From Pleurostoma richardsiae (Eukaryota > Ascomycota > Sordariomycetes > Calosphaeriales > Pleurostomataceae), in the NCBI GenBank assembly GCA_030052745.1, contig JANBVO010000001.1, positions 1,488,001-1,552,000 of the forward strand: a stretch of 64,000 nt of DNA, read 5' to 3'. The position numbers and the translations under genes are program-made. This document shows positions 24,525-36,181 of this stretch, piece by piece. A model generated the notes under the pieces. It worked only from the letters and a program-made list of their open reading frames with translations. It was not told where the DNA came from and did no database searches. Position 1 is the stretch's first letter. Each line of letters opens with the position of its first letter.

Positions 24525-25453
24525 ATTTTCTACTGACCAAGAAAGGAAATGCAAAATCGGTGTTCCAAAGAGTCACCAAAAAGGTGTAATACACCCAAGA
24601 GCCACGGTTCCAGAGCAATTCAAAACATGATGTGAACCAAGAGACAAGGAAGAATGTAAGACTTGGGGTGAGAGACGGTCATGAAACGACGACGCCGAAG
24701 TGTGGAAGACTGAAAGTAAGATGGCAGAGAAATTTACTCTAGCCACAACATAGCTGGGTAAGGACCGGGGCACCAGGCCCATGAGTGGTTCACGACTACC
24801 TCCGCACCAGGTTCGACATGTCCGCCTTGGGAGATGGAAGACCAGCTAGAGGAATCAGAGCGAGTGCTCCTTCCCGGCAGTCGATGTGATCCAAGCCCAT
24901 GAACCCCCAAGAACAATCTCGGGATTTTGGCATATGATTAGAAAGTGATACAGTCCATCGGGACGGTCACACGAATGTGCCCCCCTTACAGTTTCTATCA
25001 AGAATTCAGGAGCTCTGACCAGGCACAGAGAGAGAGTGTGTGTAGGGCATGGAAGCTGCCATGGGTACCATCCCAGAGCAGACCATCTCACCAGTACCTA
25101 GAGGATAGCTAGCTTGTGCTGGACGCAGACATCGTGAGACAACGATACGCTCTGGGGAGTTGCGCCAGTCAACGGGTGACGCCAGACAAGACACCGTTCA
25201 GGGGAGGCGCTCCTTCCTAAATAGAGTACCTAGGTAGGTACTTGTACCATCGGAGTCTGAAGAACATTGTTCCAGCTACCCCACTCGACTGTCCTTATCC
25301 AGCGTCTTATCGGCAGCGAGCTTCCAGAAACGCGTCACTGGACGGGAGACTGGCAAACACTTTTGGCAAACCATCTTATAACCTCTGCCGGGTTTCCTTT
25401 ACGCCTAACCTCGCCTCCTGAGGAGATGTCCCAGAAGCACAGACCTCTAGAGT
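24525..25453. promoter_or_regulatory. Divergent intergenic region, RhoGEF / Nas2
   Basis: A 929 bp spacer between divergent starts, holding both promoters. It contains the composite GTACC-TAGGTAGGTAC-TTGTACC at 25226-25248, which includes the 9-mer GGTAGGTAC and an inverted pair GGTAC/GTACC. Confidence 0.5.
25226..25248. repeat. Palindromic GTACCTAGGTAGGTAC element
   Basis: A short composite of GTACC, GGTAGGTAC and GTACC about 205 bp upstream of the Nas2 start. Related copies of the 9-mer occur at 10464, 54385, 54401 and 59124, all outside coding exons. Confidence 0.6.
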
Positions 25454-26331
25454 ATGGGTTTGCCCCTGAGAATGAATAACCTTCACGCACCCACTGTCCC
25501 TTCGGGACCGACCTCTGCCCCTGTCACCAACGGCGGGGCAGCCCACCTTACGTTCGCCGAGCTTCAGCGGACAAAGGACAATATCGAAGCCGAATTGAAG
25601 GCGCTCAGCAGCGTACTCGACTCGGTAAGTCCTGAACTGCGCCATATTTTCATGACTAGTCTAACTTGGGCTTCCAGCATGGAGTTGATATGAACACAAG
25701 CCTCCTCACCCGCGACGGATTCCCTCGAGCCGATATCGACGTGGCTCAGAGTAAGTCCTAGAGCGTCTAGATCGCCAACACGCGGAGACACTCACATGCG
25801 CAGTTCGGACCACGAGAGCGCGCATTATCCACCTGCGAAACGACTATAAGGACCTGATGCTGGCGATCGAGAAGCATCTACACGAGCACTTTGCGAGCCT
25901 CCAAGAGACCGACGATGGGCTCCCCACAGCTTCCACCACGGCGGAGCCTGCGCTTCGAGATTCCGTCCCTGAAACGCTCGATCACCCATTCGCAAAGGTG
26001 AATAGCGTTGTGGCTTCTTCGCCTGCTGATGCTGCCGGCCTGAAGCAAGGAGACCTCATTCGGAATTTTGGCTACGTCAACAGTGCGAATCATGACGGCT
26101 TGAGGAAGGTCGCGGAGTGTGTCCAGGGCAATGAGGGGGTACGCAGCTCATGAAATCAAGCCCATCACTGTTGGAGAATATGTGTTGACAAGCAGAATGT
26201 AGCAAAACATTCTTGTTAAGGTTTCGCGACCATCCACTTCCGGTCATGCTCAGGAGCTTCGATTGACCCTGACCCCACGACGAAACTGGGGAGGAAGAGG
26301 ACTGCTTGGCTGCCATATCGTCCCGATTTGA
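25454..26331 (+). CDS. NAS2: 26S proteasome assembly chaperone Nas2 / PSMD9 (PDZ domain)
   Basis: Chaperone for assembly of the 19S regulatory particle base; it binds the Rpt5 C-terminus through its PDZ domain. Exons 25454..25624, 25678..25750, 25804..26138 and 26203..26331, introns 53, 53 and 64 bp, 235 residues. The N-terminal helical part carries LTFAELQRTKDNIEAELKAL and SLLTRDGFPRADIDVAQIRT, which is family-diagnostic. The PDZ domain runs from about HPFAKVNSVVASSPADAAGL through GDLIRNFGYVNSANHDGL to QNILVKVSRPS, and the end is WGGRGLLGCHIVPI. A second ATG at 25472 (MNNLHAPTVPSGPTS) could be the start instead; the first in-frame ATG was taken. The Ran gene follows about 1 kb downstream on the same strand. 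Confidence 0.93.
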
Positions 26332-27365
26332 GACGCGGCGCTCCGGAAAGATTGGCTGAAGGAAGACGAAGGAAAATGAAGCGAGGGTGTCCTCACCCTG
26401 GGTGGCAGAAAATCAAAATGAAGGACGTAGCTGATAGTGCTACTGATCTTTCTGGCTGGGAAGACGGTCTTCAAGTCAAAGAAAGGCAACGCGTGAAGCA
26501 GACCCTACCACCAATAAGTACAGGTTTCCTGACAGAGAGACCTCCATGTCTGAGGATGTTGAAGCCTGAACGATGTCTGCCTGACAGCAACGGATTGTCA
26601 ACCTCGTGGTGCAGCTTCTGAGGCCGATCCACTGGTACCTTTGTATTGTCAGGCTGGCTATGCGAGTAATGTGACTCAATGTCGGGCTCAGTGCGTATAG
26701 TCCACGATGAATCGATGCATGGAAAGTGACGATATCATGGATGTCCGTAATCTCTCCTTCGTTTGTGTTGTGATGAGGAGCGAAGATCCTTTTGCAAGCA
26801 GGGTAAGCTGTTCAGACACGTCGTTGCCCAGATTAGCTTGGGCCGGTCGTTATGTCCCATATTAGTTGGGTAGCAATTTCCAGTCAGATTTCTAATGGGC
26901 CAAACAAAGAACGTGCCAGCTCCTCCAGCTCATCGCATCGTAACCTGAGGCGAAAGACGTTCAATCGCCACTGTCAGGTTGCTGTCAGGTCTCGCCTCAG
27001 ATCCTGCAATAGGATTCAAAGGCGTGTATGAGTCACGTGATTCAGTCTCTCCCTCTCCGGCAGCTGCCCCACGCCGCCCAACAACGAGTTTTTCGTTTAA
27101 GGCTACCTTCTCCTGCACTCTTGAGGTCGCTCTCAAAAACAACCGTCTTTTGACAAGCGCCTCATTAAACTTCCCTTCCGATTCCCACCACATCCCCAAT
27201 ACTCGCCTAGGTACGCTCGCTCAGCTTGACGCATTCTCGCGATATCTCCCTCCGCAGCGACCCGAACCGTCAACCTGCTATGACATAGGGAACGCTGACA
27301 ATCGCCTACTAGAACCCCACCTCTTGTTTACATCACTTCGCAACCCCAGACAGGGAATCAGAAAA
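26332..27365. other. Intergenic, Nas2 3' flank and Ran promoter
   Basis: No gene seen. The right half (from about 26990) is rich in CT and CAAT-like segments, as expected for a promoter and leader of a highly expressed gene. Confidence 0.55.
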
Positions 27366-28328
<963 letters not shown>

Positions 28329-30883
28329 GCGGTCGATCTACACAGCGGCTACGTCTCCGATAATGGGACACTGGGTGGACCGATGGGAATCACAGGACGT
28401 CTCCTTCCTTCGAGCAGGGCGTTTTGCTTGGGACGGAGACAATATACAGGGAGGCATGGGTTATGATGGCGGGAAAGTTGTTGAGGGACGACACATGATG
28501 CCCGGGGTGATTGCTGGTCCATTTCACATCAATTTCCGATTCGATCCAGCATCCCTTGGCGACTGGGAGGTAGAAATGCAGCATCCGACTGCCACGAGAT
28601 GTCATTAGGTAGACTATTCACGGAAAGAAACTCTCTTCCCCTTCATAGATCGATGAACTGCTCAGCAAAAGGGAAACATGACCGTCTTTCTTTGACCCTC
28701 CGCAAGTGCAGCCGACAGCCTTAGTGGAAGCACCTCCTGCAGAAGAGGGGTGCGCATGGAACCACCTGGAAGGCGGTGAACAAGCTCTCGATATCCAGTG
28801 GGTGTGGTGGGGCAAAACCTTCTGCAGACTGATGTCAATCTCGATCAGACGTTTTTGATTAGTCAGCTTTTGACTTCGGTTGCATAGCAACGCCCCACGT
28901 TTTTGACATGGCAGATATCAATCAACTGATAGCAGCTGCATTCACTCAACCGCTACAAGTATTGTTACTGTGCGCATGTGTGAGGCAGGCCCGAGAAAGT
29001 GATGCTCGTGTGGGCTGACATCTTGAGTGTTAACAACCGCTGACAGGACTTAACGCGCATTAGGTTCACGCGGGCTAAAGTAGGTAATCTGGTATTTTGC
29101 ACGTCGTCGGCATGAGATATGTCGACCCGCTTGTGACCTCTGCCTTCAACGAGGTTGGACCATCCTTTATACGCAGTCTCGAGGGCCGCGGACTTCACGG
29201 CATAGAAAAGGGCATTTATCACCCTGACATCCTCGGAGGATGATGATATCCATTCATCGCCACGAAGAATTTCCCTGGTGGATTGTGTGAAATGAGTATA
29301 TGCCTGTGGCAGTGGTACAGTACAATACAAGGATATATGTGCTGGTCTGGCTGCCACAGCGAGGACTACCCACCAAGTTAATTCTTGCTTCATCCATGAT
29401 CCGAGGCTGAAGGTGTATGTCAGATTCTCCGTGAGGTACTTTGCGTATCTGTCAATCCAGCTCACTACGTGTACTGGCATGCGTGGAGTCGGCGTGGAAG
29501 CAGGTGAGACATAGCGACGCGGTATACATGGCTTTACAACTGCAGTCGGAGTATATCTAATTGCAGTGCCTTCGAGCCAGAAATTACGAGCAAGGAGATG
29601 GATCATGAGTCGGAAGCAAAGTCTGCCGCCTATGCAATTCATCAAAGATGTGACCAGAGCTGACATTGGCCTGAAAGAATGCAAGCCCGGCCAAAACCGC
29701 TCGGAGCTCAAGACCGTCTCTGTTGCGCCGAACCGCGATCAGATGCCCTTGCTCACTGTAGGGTAAACTTCCTCCGGTCATCTTTACTTCCCAAACGCGG
29801 CCGGACACGAAAACACGGGATCCTGGTCTTCGGTGTTGTCCTTGGCTTTGTGGCCGGGAACATATGGGTCCAAGCCGGGACGCAGAGGTTGTGCAGCTTG
29901 AGAAGGACATCAGCAGGCTCAACATATCGACAAGAGTAAGAGAGCCAGGGTATTCCGGCCCCTCTCGATGAACCCGCAGTGAAAATCGCGAAAGGGAACT
30001 CACGTTTCCGGAGACTGTTTCAGTCTCGTCCAAGATACGGACGCGTTAGTAGTCAATGAGCCGTTGCTGGATTGCACGCAGGCGGTGTATGAACCAGCCT
30101 CTCGATGGGTAGACTGTTTGGCATGGAGCTTATTATTAATGGTATTGTCGCGTCTGCGCCTTGTGTGGATATCCAGGTCCAGCTGCTTATTAGCGTGGTG
30201 GACTGCCTACCTATACGGTGAAATAACAGTGGGAGTTGGAACTGCCTGTGATGAGGGTATATCGTGTTGGCACGCGGATGCGGGCGCTGCAATTAGCACA
30301 TTGGCAAATAGGAGAGTCATGCACAAGGCTGCAAGGCATGCTGCAGGTACCGAGTGCAGACGCGACGGCGAGGGATGCAGCAATCACGGGCGAGACGGAG
30401 AATGGGGGAGGCGGAGGGGGGGGGCATTCGCGGTTCGCGTGTCCAGGATTAACGTGAGGAGGTACCTAACTTAAAGGCTTTCATTTGTATTTCCCATCGC
30501 CCTGAGCGACCACGTGCAGTGCTGTTGACATGATTTCCTCATTAGGAAGGGGCGGCAGCCCAGCGCGTGACGCCATTGGCCCATCTCGGACGCGGAGAAG
30601 CAGGGGCCCAAGATGCGTGCCACGACGTGGGTCCTCCAGATGCTGCACCACAGCAGTCACCCCCCCGCCCCAAAAGGCCCCAATTCCCATCTACTCTAGA
30701 GTCGAGCCCTCGAACCCGCCTTTCTCCTCAGTGGTTCCTCGAGTCTCGACGCGGCGGTCTTCTCCTCTCCTCCTATCCTCCCGCTCTCTCCCGCACACCT
30801 GGGATCTCTCATACATTCATTTACCTCTAGTCGAGTCCTGCCCGCATCATAAGCATGCATCTTTAGAGTCAGTCGTTACAGCC
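28329..30883. other. Intergenic between Ran and the homeodomain gene
   Basis: About 2.5 kb without a recognised gene. It includes one long minus-strand open frame (28965-29666, listed separately). The right end (30520-30883) is pyrimidine-rich and looks like the promoter and leader of the homeodomain gene. Confidence 0.5.
28965..29666 (-). CDS. Possible orphan gene or relic, 233 codons
   Basis: An ATG-started frame of 233 residues, TAA-terminated, in DNA of roughly 50% GC, where such a length is uncommon by chance. The sequence contains plausible helical stretches (WMKQELTWWVVLAVAARPAH; DVRVINALFYAVKSAALETA) but no domain that I recognise, no signal peptide and no clear membrane span. The frame has no strong C-ending codon preference. 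It may be a lineage-specific gene, a decayed exon or chance. Confidence 0.25.
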   Translation of the reverse strand: MSALVTSLMNCIGGRLCFRLMIHLLARNFWLEGTAIRYTPTAVVKPCIPRRYVSPASTPTPRMPVHVVSWIDRYAKYLTENLTYTFSLGSWMKQELTWWVVLAVAARPAHISLYCTVPLPQAYTHFTQSTREILRGDEWISSSSEDVRVINALFYAVKSAALETAYKGWSNLVEGRGHKRVDISHADDVQNTRLPTLARVNLMRVKSCQRLLTLKMSAHTSITFSGLPHTCAQ

Positions 30884-33018
30884 ATGTCTAGCCAAGCCTC
30901 CTCCCCCTCCGCCTCCTACGACCAGTCCACGGACAAGCTCGCCGGCGATGCCTCGAGCTCTTCAGAGAGCCATTCGGACTCGTTCGTGCCCTCTCAGGAC
31001 TCTCCGAAGCTCGACACCGAGAACCTCGGCCAGAATGCCGAGCTAGAGCGGCATCCCAAGGGGAAGCGGAAGAGAACCGCGTATGTCGCGTCAGCACTCC
31101 GGGGAGCGGCCATTGACTCTCCGGCGTGCTTCTTCCATGATCTGTAGAACGCTTGCTCACACGCTTATTAGGGCAAAAGACAAAGCGGTCCTCGAGGCGG
31201 CGTATGCCGCGAACCCGAAGCCTGACAAGGCGGCGCGTCTGGACATCGTGAAGCGCGTTTCGCTTAACGAGAAAGAAGTGCAGGTACGTACCACGAAACC
31301 ACAACGCGTCTACGTCTCCAAGAACAATACGTCACTTCCAAGCGGCGAACACGTATTAATTGCTCCTCTCCATAGATATGGTTCCAGAATCGGCGACAGA
31401 ATGACCGCCGGAAGTCGCGTCCACTGACTCCGCAGGAGATTGCGGCGCTGCGCTACGGTGGCATGCAGATTCTCTCCGACCCGCTCTCATATAATACGAT
31501 AGAGACAACCCGAAGCTCGAGCGCGTCTCCCGTCCAGGCGCCTTCATTCCAAGATGACACGCCGGTAGCTACCGAACTGTCCACTGTTGACACCGAACTC
31601 CCAATGGGCGTAGAGAAGAAGGGCGGACAGAGGACCGGGAGCGACGCCGAGGAAGGATCACAGCATGCCCGCGCGGGATCACTCCAGCTAGAATTGCCGT
31701 CGGAGACGCAGCAGGTTGAGCCGAGCAAGACTTCCCATCGCCTGTCTCAGTCTTTTTCTGGGACTGTGGGATATCTCGCCAACCGTTGGAACCCTGGCAG
31801 CTCGTTCTCGACGCCTTCGTCATTCAGCCAGCGCGCGGATGATTCCTTCAGGTACGTAGGAGTGTAGACGCGGAGCGGAAAGAGTAACTAACAAGCTACA
31901 GCCTGGAGCCTTTCGCTCCTTCATCTTGTCCAGCGACCACATCCTCGGCCCCTCTCCTCCCTCCGCCCCAGTCATCACAAGTCCGCCTACGACTTTCACT
32001 AGAAGGCAAAGCTGAGGTAGTCTCGTCCTTGCCTTCACCGGATAGGATCGCCCCGTCGCGGCCGTCCTCCACTCTATCTGATGAAATGCCTCACTTGAGC
32101 CGGCCCAGCCTCCAGCGAAGTCACAGCGCCCAGCCTACAGTCACACTGCCGCCAATTTCCACTCTAACCGCGTCACTCCACGCCCAAGCCCAGCCCCCGG
32201 CCACTACATTCTTCCCACCGCGCCTCCACCGCGGCCGCTCTCGTGACGTTAACGCGTGGAAGCTCTGTTGTGACGCCGACAGCGTTCACCGTGACGATGA
32301 ACTCACCGCCCAGGCTGAAAGCGAGTCCAGCGGCTCAGCGATCGCAGCTATAAGTCTGCTGCGTTCGACAAGCGGGACCGGCTCTTCAAATGTGCTGCAG
32401 CCTAACGGAGCGAAGCGTAACGCGTCCACCCATAGACATTCGCGTTCTAATATCGTTCACCAGGCGAAGAAGCCTAAGCTAGGCCGCACATCTAGCAGTG
32501 TAGCTAGGCTGCAGACCAGCTTTACTCACACATCCCTACAGAGGCCCGTTTCGCGTCACCCAGATATCGCCAGCGAGAAAGACGTTGATGAGAAGAGCGG
32601 CAAGGCGACTTTCGTCACCTCAGGTGGTAACGACTCCGATAAAGAGAACTGGAGCCCGGATGAAGACGGCAACCCGCAACTGCGAAACGTCCCTCGTGTT
32701 ATTGGCAGTCGCCGGCCCCTACCGAGCAGTGCGCCGAAGCTTCACCACAACCCCCGTCGGATCATGGGCCGAGCGCTAGAGGAGCATCGGGGGGCCGCCT
32801 TCCTAGGCGGCAGCCGCGCCAACACGGCCCCGTCACGCTCGCGCCGCAAGGATAGTGGCGTGGCGATCTACGAGGACTCGGGGAACAGCCCTGCTGCAGC
32901 TGGGGTTGCGGACGACGAGGTGGAAAGGTTCATGCGTGGGGAGGTCAGCCCCAGCAAGAAGGGCGACATGGACTGCGTGGCGGGACTGCTGTCACTGAGC
33001 CAGGGGAACTGGCGATAA
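30884..33018 (+). CDS. Homeodomain transcription factor
   Basis: Nuclear DNA-binding regulator. Exons 30884..31080, 31172..31283, 31376..31851 and 31902..33018, introns 91, 92 and 50 bp, giving 633 residues. The homeodomain covers about 60-119: basic arm KGKRKRTAAKDK, then ANPKPDKAARLDIVKR and recognition helix KEVQIWFQNRRQNDRR, split by introns in both the arm and just before WFQNRR. The rest is Ser/Pro-rich and probably disordered, with a DSDKENWSPDEDG acidic patch and a C-terminal VAGLLSLSQGNWR, a short motif I associate with fungal homeobox proteins of the Yox1/Yhp1 type. Intron 3 has a TAACTAAC branch site. Targets cannot be told from the sequence; in yeast, Yox1-type factors restrain cell-cycle genes, but that transfer is inference. 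Confidence 0.93.
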
Positions 33019-34233
33019 AGCGATATCGCCCCGTCTAATGTCTGCAACCCTGGGACGCTCCCCATGAGCGCGACTCCTTTCGCCTGCGAAAGTGCAGAAT
33101 CGTACGATCCGCATTGACGGGCTGGGTCGCTCGGGAGACATACCGAACTCTCTGTTCGGACTCGCGAAGCCGGTACAGCGACGATCAATTGCGGAGCCGT
33201 GCCGAAGAACGCATCAACTAGGCTGTGACTTTACGACTTGAAATGAGACACGACTCGGCCGTCACACATCTTTAAAACGTCGTGGGATTGTTTGGTCTAC
33301 ATGCTTGCTGCCATACACACCCTCCTGTTCGGGAGCAGGAAGAGAACCACGGTTCGCCAATGTGAGAAGAGTGGAAAGAGTCCGAACGGGGCTGTACTAT
33401 TGTTTTGCTGCTGCCTCGACACAGTTGCTGAGTATGTCAGAAGCGTGCCCTCTGGATCAAGGGGATGATGCGGAAAATGCGGTTGGGCTAATGTGTTGGA
33501 TTTTGGGGTGTTGGTTGGCTGCTTTGATTTAGCTGTACACAATAGCTCTGGACGGCGTAATGGTGGTGTATGGGCTAGGTTGGCAGGTCAGATGAATCTC
33601 ACGAGAAATCATCGCCGTAAGACGCTGTTGGATTCCGTGCGTGAGAGTGAGAAAGACAGAGCGCCTTGGATCCCAGATCCTATTCCAAAGGTACTTGACT
33701 ATTGGTTCGCAAGAGAGATCACATCAGGCCACTTCGACGTCAAGGGACATCAAGAGGGGCCCTGGTCACAAGCGATGCAAGTCGAGAAAGAGCCGCAGCA
33801 AAGTCCGACGACACGTCGCTGTCTATTCCATCTAGCCTCTGCAGAACGAAGGGTCTCGACGCTATCGTAAAGTGGTATAAGAAAAAAAAAAAAAAGGTGA
33901 AGTCTAGAATGGAAACCACCCGGTGATACGAGTGGAAGAGGCTTGTCGATGATTCTCATCGTCTGGCAGGAAAGGACCGGGTCTGTTAGGCGCTTGCTCT
34001 ACTTCCCAGACACGCGTCTGAATATAATTCCCCGTCTCGTCTCCCAACACCTACGCCCCGACAACTCCGTGTGGTAGTGACTCAGGCCGTTCTGGCCGAC
34101 CGCAAGAACGCATGCCATCTCCATCGCCGAATCGTCCACGATTCGCGAACACGTCTTTCGTCAGGGAAACACCGAACTGTTGTCTTCCTCTAGACTTTTT
34201 TCAGTGGAAAAGAGAAACCGCCCCGGTGCCCGC
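33019..34233. other. Intergenic between convergent homeodomain and NAD kinase genes
   Basis: 3' flanks of both genes with no coding signal. A run of 14 adenines lies at 33882-33895. Confidence 0.6.
33882..33895. repeat. Poly-A homopolymer (14 nt)
   Basis: A run of 14 A residues in the spacer between two convergent genes. It could be a retroposed tail or simple slippage; no duplicated target site was seen. Confidence 0.85.
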
Positions 34234-36181
34234 TCACATCCCCAGCATGCTCATCTGCCTCCTCAGCGGGCTCGCGCTGATGCTCCCCTCCTCGCTGGCG
34301 TAGCACGCCGAGTCGGTGTCGATGTCCCACTCCGAGTCGCCGCCGTCGTCCTCCTTGCCGCTGACGCTGCTGTTGGTCGTGCTGCCCGACTCGAAGGCCT
34401 TCTGCGTCGCCGCGCGCGTGTTCCACCGCAGCGTGCGCGACACGCTGTCGAACCACTCGGTGTCGGTGCGCACCACCGTCGGGAACGGGTACTGCGACGC
34501 CGTGATGGTCACGCAGTCGCCCTGCCGCAGCTCCACGCGGCCCTTGCCGTCGAAGGCGCAGTAGGCGGTCGCGCGCGAGTTGCGCGGGATGCACACGCGC
34601 AGGAGCATCGTGTCGGAGAGCACCATGGGCCGGAAGGAGAGGGTGTGCGGGCAGATGGGCGTGAGGAGGATGGCGGGTATGTCTGGGTGGACGAGGGAGC
34701 CGCCGGCTGAGAGGGAGTAGGCGGTTGATCCTACAAGGGAAGAAACAATGTTAGTGTCTCGTTCGATGTTTTCTCTGGGAGGCCCTCAAGGGAATCTGTG
34801 GCTTACCAGTAGGCGTGGAGAAAATGCATCCGTCCGCCTGGACCACCGTGAGCAGCTCGTTGTCGCCGTACAGCTCCAGGTTGGAGACGTAGGGCGACGG
34901 GCCGCGGTCGATGACGAGCTCGTTGAGCACCTCGAACTGCTCGCCCTCCTCCATCTCCTGGCCCAGCGAGCCGTCGCGGTAGACGGTGCACGTGAAGCGC
35001 ATCCGCAGGTTGACGCGCATGCCGTCGTCGCCCATGATGCGGTTCAGGTGGTCCGTGTACCGCTCGAACTCGAAGCTGGTCAGGAAGCCCAGGCTGCCCA
35101 GGCTGAAGGACAGCACGGGTGGCACGATGCGCTGGAACAGCCACGAGGTGAACAGCACGGTGCCGTCGCCGCCGAGCGTCAGCACCAGGTCGAACTTCTC
35201 GGGCTGGCTCCAGCACAGGTCGGGCGACCAGTACTTGAGCATGTGCTGGAACCGCGGGTTCTCGGCTACGATCTCCGCGGCGCCGAAGCGTTTCGACTTG
35301 CGTAGCTTGGCATCCACGTAGACGTTGACGCCGAGGTCCGAGCCGTACCGGGGGGTCCGGAGGAGCCACTGCGTGAGCTCGCGGGTGAGCAGGACCAGCT
35401 GGTTGTCCCTGGCCTTGGTCACGATCATGACATTCCGCACGGCGCGCTTGATAGGCCTCCGCTGCAGCTGCTTAGAGACTTCCCGGACGCCAGTAGCAGT
35501 CTGGACTAGGCGCGAGTGGGACATGTACTCGTCGTTCTTGATCTCCTCGAGGACCTTGTCGATGTCCACGGCGTCATCGAACCGCTGATGATAGAAACAT
35601 GGCGACTGCAGAGACGTGAAGGCGGTGGCGGGACTGCTCTTCTGGTTGGCGAGGTCGTTCAGCGCGTCGCATAGTTGCGACGAAGAGGAAGTGACCGAGC
35701 GAGGCTCGGCCACGGTGCCGTTGTTGTTGTTGGCCAACATGCCGGTGAGAGACAGTGCTTCGGGCTTGTTCGCGCGTGCAACAGAGGCCAAAGCTTTCAG
35801 AATGGTCTGGCGGGGGACACACTCGGTGGATTGGATCCTGCGGTGGCCGAGCGAGGTTGCGGGTTTATGTTGCGACTGCGACTGCTGCGATGCGGAATCG
35901 GCGGCAAGTGAGGGTGATCCACCGGCTAGAGCAGGGGAGAGGAAGGGATACGCATTATCAGCGATGCGGGGAGAGCATTTTGCTCCGTCCAAGGTGAGTT
36001 CCGGCTGAGGAGAGAACACCGAGTGGGATGAGGAGGAGGTCACAGCATTTGACGTCCTTGGCCGGTCGCTCGAGCAGGAGTTAAGGCCATCGGGGTTCCG
36101 CAGGGGTGGGAGTACGTCGGCAGGATTAGTGAGGGCCGGGTGGATAGAAGTGGGAGAGAGGAGCATCTGTTGGTCCGACAT
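34234..36181 (-). CDS. NAD(+) kinase (Utr1/Pos5 family)
   Basis: Phosphorylates NAD(H) with ATP to NADP(H), the only route to NADP. Segments 36181..34807 and 34730..34234 with a 76 bp intron (GTAAGC...TGTAG) in the middle of STPT|GSTAYS, giving 623 residues. The N-terminal ~240 residues are Ser/Pro-rich and probably regulatory. The catalytic core starts near 245 (RAVRNVMIVTKARD), has GGDGT at 337-341, SLGSLGFLTSFEFE, the NELVIDRG segment and GSTAYSLSAGGSLVHP directly after the intron. The C-terminus is acidic and Ser-rich. There is no clear mitochondrial presequence, so a cytosolic Utr1-like enzyme is the better guess. The start is the first ATG of the long frame. Confidence 0.95.
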
